Shown here piece after piece: positions 21,701-35,000 of a stretch of 64,000 bases of DNA. The notes under the pieces were generated by a model. The model saw only the letters and a list, made by a program, of their open reading frames with translations. It was not told where the DNA came from and searched no databases. The DNA is from Bilabrum cf. latius (Eukaryota; Bigyra: Bicosoecida; Bigyra; Bicosoecida). Every line of letters starts with the position of its first letter. Position 1 is the stretch's first letter. Location of the stretch: the NCBI GenBank assembly GCA_965178125.1, contig OZ237738.1, positions 1,550,001-1,614,000 on the forward strand. Reading direction: 5' to 3'. The translations under genes and the position numbers were made by a program.

Positions 21701-24700
21701 CCAACAGGATCTGTACCCGGCTCACTTCATGCGGATGTAGTCCGTCTCAGGAGCAAAGAGCATCCTGTCGGCCACCGAGGGCGGCTTGCTGGTGGACACC
21801 ATCTCGCTCCCCAGCCCGGGCAGGGTGGGCCAGTTCCTGGCACATGTCAACGAATCCGCGGGCGCATCGCGAGTAGCAGACAGATGCAGCTCGCCAGATC
21901 CCCGTGCAACAGCTCCCCCAGGCATGGCCCGCATGCCGCTGTGCAGCGCGTCCATCGAGGCGTGCTTCGATGCCTCCCCGCTGGCCTTCAACGAGAGCTC
22001 GCTGCAGGTGAACCTGGGTGCGGCCTCTCTCGAGCAGCAGGTGGCCGTGGGCTGCTGGCCCATCACCTCGACGTACGTGGCGGTGCTGCCCAGGAGGTAT
22101 GCCAGCGCCGATGTGGCTGACACGTCGTCCTCGGCCGTGATCTCGGAAGGACTCAGGGACTACCGCACGGACCCGGATAGCTATGAGGCGCGGACTGGAG
22201 CTGGCAACCTGCTGCCGCTGCTGCCTCCGTGTGACCGCGGCCAGCGTGCCGCTGACCAGGTCAAATTTGGGCTGACTCAGGAGGCGCAGGACTACCTTGT
22301 GCGTTTCCCAGGACTCGGCGCCCTGCCTGAGCGAGCCCGCGCTGCGATCGAGCGGTCGCTGGATTTGGACCTGCTGTGCGGGGACCAGCCAATGGCTCGG
22401 CCGGTGGTGCAGTGCCAGGCAGGCGAAGAGCGGATCAGCTCCAGCCTTTGTCGAAGGTGCGTGGCAGGCACATTCATCCTGCCGGGCCAGGCATCGTGCG
22501 ATGAGTGTCCCCGGGGCGCGGTGTGTCCCGGAGGCGACCAGGTGCTGGCACGGCCGACGTACTGGCAGGATCCTGGCAGACTGACCACGCTGTACCCGTG
22601 CAGAGAGGGCGCGTGCTGCGAGAATCCGACGGGGTAGGGGGTATTCCGCGGGTGTTCCCTAGAAGACGAGGGCCGATGTGCTGACGATCGCTAGAGTGAT
22701 TCGCTCCTGTGCGCCAAGTGCCTCGATGGCCTACGGACGCTGGGAGGCAGGTGCTACGGCTCGTGCGACGCTCCTGCAGTTGTAGCTCGGCAGTATGGTA
22801 TTGGTGCTGCGATTGTGCTCGTCGCGCTGCTGCTCAACCTGCTCATGATGTACCTGGGGCCGGCAGGGCACTCTGGCCTCTTCAAGGTCATGGTCGATCA
22901 CGTGCAGGTGGCCTTCCTATTCCTGCAGGGAGTCAGCGGATCCATCGCTAACGTGCCGGCTGTGTTCGGTGTATCCGACGAGATCCCAGCCACGATGCAT
23001 GCGATGGCATGCTTGCTGGGCCCCAACAGCGAGTACCTGGCCCCAATCTCCCAGGGACTCGTGGCTCTCTTTGCTCTTGGCATGCTGCCCGTGATGTTCT
23101 CGATTGAGCTGGTCGGGAGGAAAGCACTCAAACTCGTTGTGTACTACTGCGCCCCGGATGAGGACGTGCAAGACTTTTCCCGACTGGCCCAATTGCGCAG
23201 GGTGACGGCCCTCGAGATGCACTCGAGGGCATGGTGCGGCTCTGCTGGATGCTGTCGAGGGACTCCGAGGCCTCGCTTGCAGCGCATCACGACAAGCGGT
23301 CATAGCTACGAGGTAGCAAGCAGTAGCTAGGTGGATACTGCCAGCTCTGCAGGAGTCCATGAGACACCGCGAGGGCCATTGGACCCCGAGGGGCGCCTTA
23401 CCGTGCCGGACTCGGCTCGACGGAACGCTCCCGATTCGGCCAGAGCATATAAGAAGTTGAATTGGTTCCGGACTGGCACCGATGTGGACATGAGATTCCG
23501 GGGCAGGTACTTCTGGGCTTCGTGGCGTATGCTGTTGATCAGCTACATGGCGGTTTTGCTGTCCGCGTTGTCGGTGCTTGATTGCAAGGACGTGGCAGGG
23601 CAGCGGCTGATGAGGACTGCGCCAGGTCTGCGGTGCGATTCGGGCCAGCACCGCACACCGTAGGCACTGGCAGTGATTGTGACTATCGTGGTAGCAGCTG
23701 CCTTACCCCTTTTTGTTGTTCTAGTCATGTATGACCAGCTGGGTGGCGAGACGGCTATACGGGTGGGTCGTTTCCAGGGTGCGAGTTTCTGGATGGCCAG
23801 GACCATCATGAAGGCCAAGGTGGCGCTGTCCAGGATACGGGGCGTGGGTCCGTGCTGCTGCGGTGGCATGGTCAGACAAAGGTGGTACAGAGAGTACGAG
23901 AATAGTGGCAAGGGCCTGCCTGGCGATGATCTAGTGCGGACGAACGGAGATCCGTTCCGGCTCATCGCCTTGAAGGACCGACAGAAGCAGATTAAGAGGC
24001 AAGCAATGCGATAGAAACCTAAGGATGAGCCCCCTAAAAGGAGCCACGGCGATTCTGTGGCCAGAGTGGTGCCGGCAGATGCATCTGACCTCACCCCCGG
24101 GGGTACACTTCGTCAAAGTGGCGTGCCTCAGCAGACAAAACGACGAGGAGCAAATCTGGCAAAGCTCAACGTGGAGGCAGAGCGGACCAGCTCAAGTGGT
24201 CGGGTCAAGCCGCTATCCACGCAGAGCAGGAGCAACTCGGGATCCGAGCACCCCTCCGGCAGTGAGGCAGAGGTGGCGGTAGCGCCAAGTACCCAAGAGG
24301 AGCCTCAGCTAGTGGAGGGCCGCAGCACAGAGAAACCCGAGGGCAAACAGAGCGAGAGCATGCATGCAGACATAGGCAGGGAAGTAGTCAAGCGCAGTGA
24401 TGACACGCGGCAGTTTGGCGCGCGGCGGGCCCGACCCATTCCTCAGATAGACATGGCAAACCTGTCCGCTAGCAAGTCGGCTGGGAGCGCGCACGGCAAC
24501 TCAGCGAGCGGACGCAACCCGTGCGCGAATGCTCCATCGATGGAATCAAGTATCCCCGGGGTTCGCTCCATCGGGTTAGATGTGGCATCCTCTGGGTATT
24601 CCCACGCAGCAGGTGGCTCCCAGGAGGTGGGACTGGTCACGCCCGAGCTGGCTCCAGGGGGACTGTCCCAGAGTCACTCAGATTGCCCCGACGCACCGTC

Positions 24701-26489
24701 TAGCGCACACGCCGGAGGCCGCTAGCGTGCTATGGCTGTTGGGCAGCGAGTTCAGCCAGCGGACCTTGCCGCTTCCCCACCCCGCATCCGTATACCTGGG
24801 AGCTCGATGCGGTCCCAGGGAGGAGGCAGGCCAGCGCGATCCAACACGGAGCTGCCACCGCAGCGCGCTCAGTCGGTGCAGCTGACCGTAGAGCCCACAC
24901 TAGTGGATGGACGGCCCACCAACGACTGGCGAGCCCACCACGGATCACATGATGGTCAGCTGGCGAGCAACCCAGCCACGAAGGCTCTCAAGAAGACCTA
25001 CAGTGGAAAGAAGCGCAAGAAGCGGGCGGCCATGGTCGTGACCCTGGCCGAGATGCAGACGGTCGGTCTGGAGCTGGCAGCATGGGTCAGGGAGCCATAC
25101 CGCCTATGGTTCGAGGGGTTCTATCTATTCCTCAAAGCGCTCATAGCTGTGCTGGCCACCATAATCCCATCCAGGGTGGGTGGCGTGCTTGTGGCATCTC
25201 TGGTGTTGCTCACGACAAGGCTAGTCATTACGCATTGGCGACCCTTCTACTAGCGGAGGTCCATGCTGGCGTTTGTGGTGAGCTCAATCGGGCTGGTAGC
25301 TGTGTCTGTGCTTGTGTTAGCCACAGAGGCCGTCAAGCAGGTGCTGGATCTGCAAGAGCTGGATAGTGGAAGCGATGCTGAGCGGGAGGCCTTCGCCGTG
25401 ATGAACGCCCAGTGGCTTCGAGACACGGCGTATGGGCTGGCCGCCGCCCCTGCCCCGATCCTGCTGTACCTCGCTGGGAAGCAGATCCTGGAGGCCTTCG
25501 GCTGCATCCATGTGGACGAGGCAGAGATCGAGAGGGAGGAGAGGGAGGGGAAGAGACTGACTCTGCAGGCTGCCAAGCTGAGGCAGCAGGCCGTGCGGCA
25601 TGCTGTGGAGCAAGAGGCGCAGCTGCATGGCGATGTCACAGGCGGTGGTTCGCCTCATGCTGGTGGCCAGACCAGAGAGGGAGTCGAGGGTGGAGTGCCG
25701 GGCACAAGGCCAGCGCGGCCTGCCATTGGGCTGCTGCTCCCGCCCGTGACACCCGCCAGCCGGACCGCCAGCGAGGGCTCCAGCCAGTACAGCGCAAGCC
25801 ACAGCAGACGCGCCAGCACTGATTTCAACGAGTGGGACGGCGGGTCTCTCAGCGACGACGGGCGGGGCAGCGTGTCGGACAGCATGTCCCTGTCTGCCTC
25901 CACCCCGAACCCGAGGAACAGGATGATCCTGTCTAGGCGGGTGCGCCGCATGTCCACCCTCAGCGACACTAGGCGATCGGCTCGCATGTCCGAGTACGAC
26001 GCCTCCCAGCGCACCGTTGTGGATGGGGAACACGACCAGGAGGAGCACGAGCAGGTGCTCCAGCATGGTGGTGCAGGCAGTGGCGGCGGCAGCTCGTCCA
26101 TGGAGAAGAGCGGGGGGGGCGGGAGGGAGGGGGCATCTCCAGTGCAGGAGGTGGTGCTGGCCAGCAGCGACATGGAAAGAGAGGGGGTTCTCTTGCCTCA
26201 GGGTGCCACCCCGCCCCCCTTGACCCCTGCCGGCATGGATGCCCCTTCCCCCTCTCGAGTGGGCCTCCTGAGAGTGGAAATGCAGGGGGAACTGGACCCA
26301 CCGCCGGCCCCTGTCTCCAACCTGGTTCTGGTTGGAGGTCAGCCGGAGTCAAGGCGCTCCTCGAGCGGGAGCGTGTCGCGAGGCGGCGCGGGGGAAAGGC
26401 ACCTGAGGCGGAATGGGTCTAGTGAGGGCGGCAGCGTGCTGCCGACTGTCCGGTCTGCCAAAGCGTTGCAGTACTTTAGGGGAACATGA
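18754..26489 (+). CDS. Giant membrane protein: two PstS-like domains, Cys-rich region, about 9 TM (copy D)
   Basis: 2521 aa from exons 18754-18897 and 19068-26489 (170-bp intron, GTGAGT...GCAG). The ATG at 18754 gives a signal peptide (MSALAFLLFGAAIRAQG). Domain 1 (about 20-480) looks like a periplasmic phosphate-binding protein, with ILADIFEGRLSRWNDPRL matching the PstS block. A second such domain covers about 625-1075 (IAGILSGNVTHWDD). A Cys-rich GCC2/GCC3-like stretch follows at about 1150-1290 (CRRCVAGTF, CDECPRGAVCPGG), then about nine hydrophobic segments and a long disordered tail. In-frame TAGs: 19179, 21738, 22635, 22692, 23328, 23661, 24012, 24723 and 25251. The stop is TGA. It is paralogous to the minus-strand gene at 29087-35806. 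It may be a surface sensor or channel, but function is unknown. Confidence 0.75.
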
Positions 26490-26966
26490 ATTGAATTGAT
26501 AGGCCACTACCCTAGTTTCTGCGTATTTGCTTGAAGCCAATCCGACGCTGCGACCACTCTGTCGCTGCTAGCCTGGTGCAGGTGTGGTCGCGACCAAAAT
26601 ACTCGTCACACCTTCAAGAAGCACAACCGACACAAGCAGAGAGATTTCAGTGCCCGCATACACAGCACCATGGATAGCCTGAGTCCCGGCAACAGGGACC
26701 ATTTATTGACATAGATGGCCCTTTTGGACAAAGAATCGAAGGCTCGCCCACCTCCTCCGCCGCGAGACAGCCATGGTCGAACTCCTCGCCAACAGAAACA
26801 AGGTGAGCACCTGCTTCGATGGCTTCTCCATGTGCCGTCTACGTGCCTCGTGTTGGCACGTCCTAAGCTATTCAAATTAATATTTTAGCAAAGACCGTTC
26901 CCGTGCGGCGCAGCAACTACGGGATACCATTCGAGTCCGTACCGCGATTCTAGCCGCAAATAGATT
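26490..26966. other. Intergenic region with GCGACCAC hairpin
   Basis: 477 bp between the end of copy D and the coiled-coil/PH gene. An inverted repeat with arms GCGACCAC (26550-26557) and GTGGTCGC (26584-26591) begins about 60 bp after the stop of copy D. I see no gene here. Confidence 0.5.
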
Positions 26967-28862
26967 ATGCCGCTGTCACCCTGGGATGATGAGGCAGATC
27001 CCATACCGTAGGAGTATTAGCCAAATTTGTTAACCACAAGCAGTGCAAGTGGGGCTCCGACTCCACCTTCGAAACAGAAATTGCCGCAGTCGTTGCGAGA
27101 GTGCCACGCACTGCTGATTGAGCAACGTCGCCAGATTCAAGAACAAAATACCATATCTCGCGAACTTAGGGACCGTTTGCAGGCAGCTGAGCAAGAGGTC
27201 AGCGCGCTGAGGCTGCAAGGCAAGGTCGCAGAATCGCAGCAAAGCGAAGGAATGGCTGCTCTTCAGGAGGACAACCGCAGGCTCGAACTCGAGGTCCAAG
27301 CCCTCAGGACCGAGAAAAAAGAACTGCTGCAGCGTGCTCTACAGAGCTCTCGTCGCGCGCGGCAAGCCACTGCTCAGATGGCCAAGGCGGCATCGAGCTC
27401 CTTCGCCCAAACCATCGAAGCAGCTGCTTCCGCCCGAGCGGACGCCCGGGAGCGAGACCGCGCCTTCGGGTTCCTGCCAGAGGACGAGGAAGCACTAGCG
27501 CAGGATAGTCCCGCCAGCTGGGGCGAGAGGGGCGGCACCACGAGCGGCCTGCCCCGCGGCTCGCAGGGCCGGGCAGGTCAGGGCGGGGTGGGTGGTGCAC
27601 CGGTGGCTGGGTCTGGGTCTGCCAGTGGGGAGGACGTCGTGGCAGAGCAGGTGCGGCGGAGGGCCAGAGAGGCGGCCGATGCTCTGTTGGCATCGTCCAC
27701 CACGCTGCGGCAACGCCGGGCGGGCAGGCTAGGGGCAGATATTGCTGCGGGGCAGCGGCTGGCTCGGGAGCAGGAGGGCATGCAGCAGCTCCCCGGGGCC
27801 ATCTCAGTGGCCGGGACCGTGCCAGCGTCTGCCCAGGATAGGATCGCGGCCAGGAGCCGGAGCCAGGCAGGGGAAGGCGCATCGCAGGAGGGCGGCAGGA
27901 CGTCAGGCCCCTCGATGGTGCCACCGCTGGCTGACCACCTCAAGAGCCCAGCGGGGCTGAGGCCCTCTGCCTCGGCGAGGACAGCGGCCATGGCCAGAAG
28001 AAGCAGGTATGACGGCGCATTCCCGCCGACTCCATCCCCTGCCGTGCTGCAGCCAGGGTATGGAGGGTTCTAGTCTCCGCGAGGAGGTCCCGGGGGTGCG
28101 GGGGGCGGCTATGGAGGAGGGTATGGAGGCAGCGGCAGTGGGTACGGAGGCATGCAAGGGAGCAGGGGTCTATCCAGGCATCCGCTGCGTGACTATCCCT
28201 CCGGCACCTTTCGCGCGAGCAGGGGCAGCGGCAGGCCCATGGGAGGTACGAGGCCGGGGACAGGGAGGGCAGGGACTGGGGCCCCGCCCGGGCTGGGGGA
28301 TGCGGGACGAGGCCGCTCTAGGGGAGGCAGCGTGCAGAGCCCCCCGGGGCCACAGGGCATTGCGCTGGACCAGCTGGTGCCCGTGACGTTCGATGGGGTG
28401 CCCGTGTCTGCGCCCTACCACGAGCAGCCCTTTATGTGGTGTGCCATGCAGGGGATCAAGGCTATCAAGCACTGCGGGTGGCCGGGCAAGCCGCACGAGA
28501 AAATCTTCTTTTTGGATTTTTCCGACCTGCAGAACCCCTGCCTGAGGTGGAGCTCTCCGCCCACGGCCTCTATCGAGGGCAGCAAGGAAGTGAGTCTGTT
28601 CTCCATCGACGAGGTGTCCAAGGGCTTCGTCTCGCCCAAGCTGGAGAGGTATGGCAACGAGGGGCTGGAGGGGCTATACTTGGTCTTCCGATGCGACCAG
28701 GGGCAGCGCACACTTGACCTGGAGTTGGAGCAGGAGGCGGACAGGGACTGGTTCTACAAGGGGTTCAACGCGATGCTGGCGGCGTACGCGGGGCTGCTGC
28801 AAAGAGGACAGCTGGATGGGCAAGTAGTAGACAGGATACGGGCCGAGGTGGACGGGAAGTGA
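26967..28862 (+). CDS. Coiled-coil protein with C-terminal PH-like domain
   Basis: 631 aa, intronless, ATG at 26967 and TGA at 28860-28862. Three in-frame TAGs (27009, 27018 and 28071) must be read through. The first two lie close behind the start (ADPIPQEYQPN when read as Gln), so without reassignment there would be no N-terminus. Residues about 40-150 form a coiled coil (LIEQRRQIQEQN, LQAAEQEVSALRLQ). A disordered Gly/Ser/Arg-rich middle includes Tyr-Gly-Gly repeats. The C-terminal 170 residues resemble a PLC-type PH domain, with FMWCAMQGIKAIKHC, KIFFLDFSD, LYLVFRCDQGQRTLDL and a Trp in DRDWFYKGF. It is probably a lipid- or protein-binding adaptor. The exact family is not recognised. Confidence 0.7.
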
Positions 28863-29086
28863 CGGCCGAAGTTGCTGCCCGTTTGCATCGAAATTGACCT
28901 AGGCGTTTTGTATGTTGGATTCCAGCCATCAAAGCCAGCATTGCCTACGATAGTAAACCGCGCGCTGCCCCCTCCGCAGGGGGCTGCAACAGCATGGATG
29001 TGCAATCTTGCATTTGTCAAGTCAAGAATCATCAGGAGAGACTGAGCTGAACAGTCAAACTATCTTTTCCTTGCCATGTTTTCGTT
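28863..29086. other. Convergent intergenic region
   Basis: 224 bp between the convergent ends of the PH-like gene and copy E. It presumably holds both 3' UTRs. No gene or clear repeat is seen. Confidence 0.5.
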
Positions 29087-32000
29087 TCATTGTCCCTAAT
29101 TGTCACCCACAGCCGGCAAATCATTGGAGTTTGCCCATGCAAGCGATGGCCTTCTGACCCGATGCTGGCCCCCAGCTTCATCTTTACTGCGACCATGTTC
29201 AAAAGATGGAACTGAAGTAGGAGGAGGCATCTCATGAAACTCGATGGGCCCGTCCGTGGCGTTACTAGAGTCTGAATAGTGAGGCGATCGGTCGGGCTTC
29301 GACCCGCTCCGCATGCTAAATCCGCTGGCGACCGAGGCCCCGTCATCCAGCTGCGACATGCGGCGCACCCCAGCCCGTGTCAAACCACTTGCGTACGACC
29401 TGTTATCATCTGAGCCATTCCGCGACCCCAACCCTCCTGTGTTGATGCCTTTGCTGCTGCCCTGCGAAGACCTCCCCCACTTGGACTAGCCCTCGGACAC
29501 GCGGCTCCCCATTGTGTCTACGCTGTGGATGCTCTGCATGCTGCTCGATGACAGGCGACGCGCAAACGCCAAGCCAACGTGCTTGCTTCGAAGTCGGCGA
29601 ATCTAGCCGATTGGGGGCGCATGCCCATGCCCGGTGCTGTGCTGTTGCTAGTCCTGCGACTCTATGGCCCGCGCCTTCTGCCTGAGCTTCTCGGCCTTCT
29701 CGGCAACCTTGGCTTCCCGCCTGGCTGCCCTCTCCTCGGATGCCTCGTCCACATGGATGCAGCCGAGCACTTCTAAGACCTGCTTCCCAGCGAGATACAG
29801 CAGGATCGGGGCGGGGGCGGCGGCCAGCCCATACGCCGTGTCTCGCAGCCACTGGGCGTTCATCACAGCGACGGCTTCTCGCTCTGCGCTGCTTCCACTG
29901 TCCAACTCCTGCAGGTCGAGCACCTGCTTGACGGCCTCGTTTGCAAGCATCAGCATGGACACAGCTACTAGACTGACGGAACTCACCACGAACGCCAGCA
30001 TTGACCTGGGCTGGTAGAACGGCTGCCAGTGCGTGATGAGTAGCCTTGTTGTGAGCAGCACCATAGATGCAGCCAACACGCCTCCTACTCTTGACGGAAT
30101 GGTGGTTGCCAGCATTGCAATGAGGGCTTTGAGGAATAGATAGAATCCCTCGAACCACAGGCGGTAGGGATCTTTGACCCATGCGCCCAGCGCGTTGCCC
30201 ATCGACTGCATGTCGGCTAGAGACACGATTGTAACAGGCTAGCGCTTCTTCTTACTCTTCTTGCCCGTTTGTGACGGCAATCCCACGCTCATATCTACTA
30301 CGCCATTTGATGCCTGTCCTCCGCGGTGTCGCTAAGAGCTCCAGGCCGGTGACCGCAGGCCGGAAGTGCTGGTGACCGCAACCCTAGATTCAGCAGGCCA
30401 CTGCCTCACCGCTTTCGGTACGCGCCGCCCAGCTACTTCCCCAGATGAGGACCGTGTGCGCGCGTTGGTGCGGCCATTTACTTTTGCAGTGGTCTCAGTC
30501 TCCGCAAACGAGCCCCTACTCGACTGAGACATGGTCCTCGTCAGATTCAGCGACCCACCATCGTCCAGAATACTAGGTTCTACCTGGCCGACCACATCTT
30601 CTTCATCCTGCATCGGGGCGCTATTCTACACGGGGGAGCCAACACCTGCATCGAGGCCCCCGTGCGGGCCTAGCAGTCCTGATGCCACACTCGAGGAGTC
30701 GTGCTCGTACTTCTGGCCCTCCCGTGCCTGTTCTACCTGCGAGGCAGTCGGCAAGTTCAATGCTGGTACCGCCACTGCATTCGCCTCTGCTCTAGAGCCA
30801 GAATACGGTAAGATTGCCCGACTAGCAGCCCGACCCCTAGGTTTCCCCTTTCTCCTTCCTTTTCGTCGCGCCTTCAGCGCGAGCAGCCGGAAAGGATCTC
30901 CGTTCGTTGCCACCAGCTCGTCACCCGGCAAACCCTTACCCCTGCCCGTGTGCAGCCTGTACCATTTCTGCCTGACCATGCCACCGCAGCAGCACGGACC
31001 CACGCCCCGTATCCTGGACAGCGCCACCTTGGTCTTCATGATGGTCCTGGCCATCCAAAAACTCGCACCCTGGAAGCGACCCACCCGTATAGCCGTCTCG
31101 CCGCCCAGCTAGTTGTACATGACAATAATTAGGACGGCAGGTAGAAAAGCACCAAAAATTGCGATGACAAAGGCGGATAGTCCAGCAGCCAGGTGGTGCG
31201 ACTCGCTGTCGCAGTCAATCCCGGGGGACGTCCTCATGAGCCGCTGTCCCGCCACCACCTTGCAGTCCAGCACCGACAGAGCCGAAAGCACAATTGGCAT
31301 GTATGCGATCAGGAACATCCGCCAGGAGCCCCACAGGTATTTCTGCAGGAAGTCCATGTCGATGTCCGTGCCAAGAGTGGCCCAGCCAGTGGCGAGCTCG
31401 CCCACCCCAGTGTTGAGCTCGAGGTCACGTGTGGCAATCACCTCAACAGCAGGGGATGCTGCGGGCCCACCTTCCTCGTCTTGGAGGCTACCAGCTCCTA
31501 CATTTCCTGAAGCATCCTAGTCATGCAGGTCCAGCGACCTGTTGCTGCCGAGGCTGTTGGACGCGCTGTAGGATCCGTGCTCTGCAATGTGCCTAGCAGC
31601 ACGGCAGCAGCCACCGGTCCCGCAAAAAACCCGGGCCATGATCTCTGCACAGCCAGCGCTCACAACGGCTGCATCCACTCTAGCTTTGGCCATGTCGTGG
31701 CTCGGACAGCAGTAGAATATTGCAATCTTGAGCGACTTTCGGCTGCCCATCTCGACGAGCAGCATCACTGGCATCATTCCCAAGGCAAAGGAGCCCAGTA
31801 GTCCCTGGGAGATTGGGGCCAGGTACTCGCTGTTGGGGCCAAGTAGACAGGCCATTGCATGCAGGGTACCCGGCATCTCGTCAGATACACCGAAGAGCGA
31901 GGGGATGCTAGCAATGGAGCCATTCACCCCCTAGAGCAGCAGAAGGGCTACCTAAAAATGACCAACCAATACCTTGAATAAACCGGAATGTCCCACGGGC

Positions 32001-35000
32001 CCCATCTGCAAAAGCAGACAATTGAGAATCGCACACATTACCACTAGCGCAGAAGCCACAAGCCACTGCCGCCGTCGCATGGTGACCGAGTCGCACGTCT
32101 CAAAGCAACGCCCACCAAACGTCCGGTGTCCCGGAGCACACCTGCCGCAGATGGGGGATGCGATATCCCGGGTAGCAGCACATCGAGACGTGCTGTTGAT
32201 CGAACAGCCCCGGAAGTTACCATGAGCATCAGGGCTCTCGCAGCAGGCACCGGCAGGGCACGGATACAGCCCGAGGATATCGTCAGGGTCCTGCCAGTAC
32301 GTCGGCCGTGCCAGCACCTGGTCGCCTCCGGGACACACCGCGCCCCGGGGACACTCATCGCACGATGCCTGGCCCGGCAGGATGAATGTGCCTGCCACGC
32401 ACCTTCGACAAAGGCTGGAGCTGATCCGCTCTTCGCCCGCCTGGCACTGCACCACCGGACGAGCCATTGGCTGGTCCCCGCACAGCAGGTCCAAATCCAG
32501 CGACCGCTCGATCGCAGCGCGAGCTCGCTCAGGCAAGGCGCCGAGGCCGATGGAACGCACAATCCGCTCCGTGGCGGTCACTGTCAGTCCGAACTTGACC
32601 TGGTCAGCGGCACGCTGGCCGCGGTCACACGGAGGCAGCAGCGGCAGCAGGTTGCCAGCTCCAGTCCGCGCCTCATAGCTATCCGGGTCCGTGCGGTAGT
32701 CCCTGAGTCCTTCCGAGATCACGGCCGAGGACGACGTGTCAGCCACATCGGCGCTGGCATATCTCCTGGGCAGCACCGCCACGTAGGTCGAGGTGATGGG
32801 CCAGCAGCCCACGGCCACCTGCTGCTCGAGAGAGGCCGCACCCAGGTTCACCTGCAGCGAGCTCTCGTTGAAGGCCTACGGGGAGGCATCGAAGCACGCC
32901 TCGATGGACGCGCTGCACAGCGGCATGCGGGCCATGCCTGGGGGAGCTGTTGCACGGGGATCTGGCGAGCTGCATCTGTCTGCCACTCGCGAAGCGCCCG
33001 CGGATTCGTTGACACGTGCCAGGAACTGGCCCACCCTGCCCGGGCTGGGGAGCGAGATGGTGTCCACCAGCAAGCCGCCCTCGGTGGCTGACAAGATGCT
33101 CTTCGCGGCCGCAATCGTTGATGCCCTGATGAATCGATCCGGATACACATCCTCGAACAGATCAAGCGGCGCTTCTGGGTCCAGCTGTCGCTCAGCTGCA
33201 AAGCTAGGCACCTCCACAGCCAGTTTGCTAGCCACCGCCTGCAATGTATAAGATGGGAACGGCGGCAAGATCACGGTGATGGGCACATGCGGGAGCAGTC
33301 CTGCAGCCCACGGGTTGTCCGCCTGCACCAGCAAGTCATCCCAATGAGTCACATCGCCCGACAGGATACCGGCGATCGTCGTCCAGCTGAATGCAAGATC
33401 CGGTGCATCCTCCGCATCGCTGTCTGGGTGCACAGTGCTCCAGTCCCTGGCCGCGTCAAGCGTGTCCAGGGTGTACTCCACAGCTTTCCCAGCCACTGCC
33501 AACGGCATGACCATGTACTCGAAGACATGATGCGGGTCAAGCCCCTTGGGGTCCTGCTGCCAGGGCATGTCTGGCAGTGACACGGTGCCCTCCATATACA
33601 CCGTATCTGCAAGAGGGTCTTCCACCGTACTCAGCATGTCATTCGACTCGCTCCAGTCCTGCTGAGTGATCGACCCGTTGGCTCCTGTGGCCGTCTGCAG
33701 CATGAAACCGCCTCCGCCACTTCTCTCCCGAATGCTCTTGAATGCCTCCAGCGCGACACTGCCGATCGCACCCGGCCCGCTGCCACCGCACGTCTTCACG
33801 GCGGCTGTCACCGGATCCACTTGTGGTAGCACAGCCTGTACCGCCGATGCCATGGCCGATGCGTTGGCCAGTCTCACGCCAGGAGGCAGCCCCAGACTGG
33901 AGACCAGCCCTGCATCGGGACTCGCGCTGCCGTCCACCACCAGCTGAGCAGCCAAATCCACGCAGCCCGCCCACGTCGCAATCACGTTGCCGGGATCAAG
34001 CCCCGCACCGTGACCAGACTAGTCCTGGCCTGACGACGACAGCTGCCGAAGCATCCAGCCCGCATATCCGGCCACGCGAGGATGTGGCAGTGCCCGCTCG
34101 AGTCGCAGCAGCCGCCCAGTATCCCCATGCTGCTTCAGCCGCCTGCTCTCAGACGGAGCCAAGCGCACGCCATTCAGCACAGACCCAGACTCCTGCTCCT
34201 GGCCAGGTGCCGCAATCTCAACGGCGGTGGCCAGAGGCGTGTCTCCAGGATTCATCACAGCCCTCCCGAACCGCACCAGATTCACGTACGTCGTCAGGTC
34301 CTCCGATGCAGTGCCCACAATGCCCTGCACCCCCGTGCGCTCGAACAGGGGCAGGCCCCCGCAGAACAGACCCCCCCGCAGACGCTCCTCCACGATGCCG
34401 CGCACGAACGGGGTCACCGGCACAAACCCACGGCTGCGGATGGCTACATTCACGGCCTCGCTGCTGTACATCCACAGCCAGAACTTGGCTGCCTCCAGCT
34501 TGGGCCTGCACAGCTCCCGCAGCCGCGCCGCCCCCTCCTCCCCCTGCCCCTGCAGCTCCCTCGACAAAGCAAGCTCACCAGCCAGCGAGTCCTCGTGCCC
34601 CAGCCTCACGGCTTCCTGCCTCAGGCTGCGGCTCCTCTCCATGGCCCATACGATGTACGTGTACCCTGCCAAAGGCCACGCGAACACAGACTCGGCTCCC
34701 AGCAAAGAGGCCGTCAGCCGCTCGTCGAAGCGGGCGCCCCGCTCCATGAGCGTGAAGGTCACGCCCTCCGCGGTGCTGTCCACCACGCGGCCTCCTCGAT
34801 TCAGCAGCAGCGCGCTGGTCATGCCTCGCTCCACAGCCTCATCTGCAGCGATATACCCGATGGCCCCAGGCGTCCCCACCACCACGTCAGCCACGCCAGA
34901 CGTGCCCCGTGCCCGCACCAGCCGCGTGGTTGCGTACTCCCCTGGCGGCAGAGGCCCTGCCCCCACTGCGCTCCCATTGGCGGCCCCGGGCAGAGCGAAT

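Noticed and set aside
30626-31112. Plus-strand frames opposite copy E as separate genes
   Set aside because: The minus frame aligns codon by codon with copy D across this interval.
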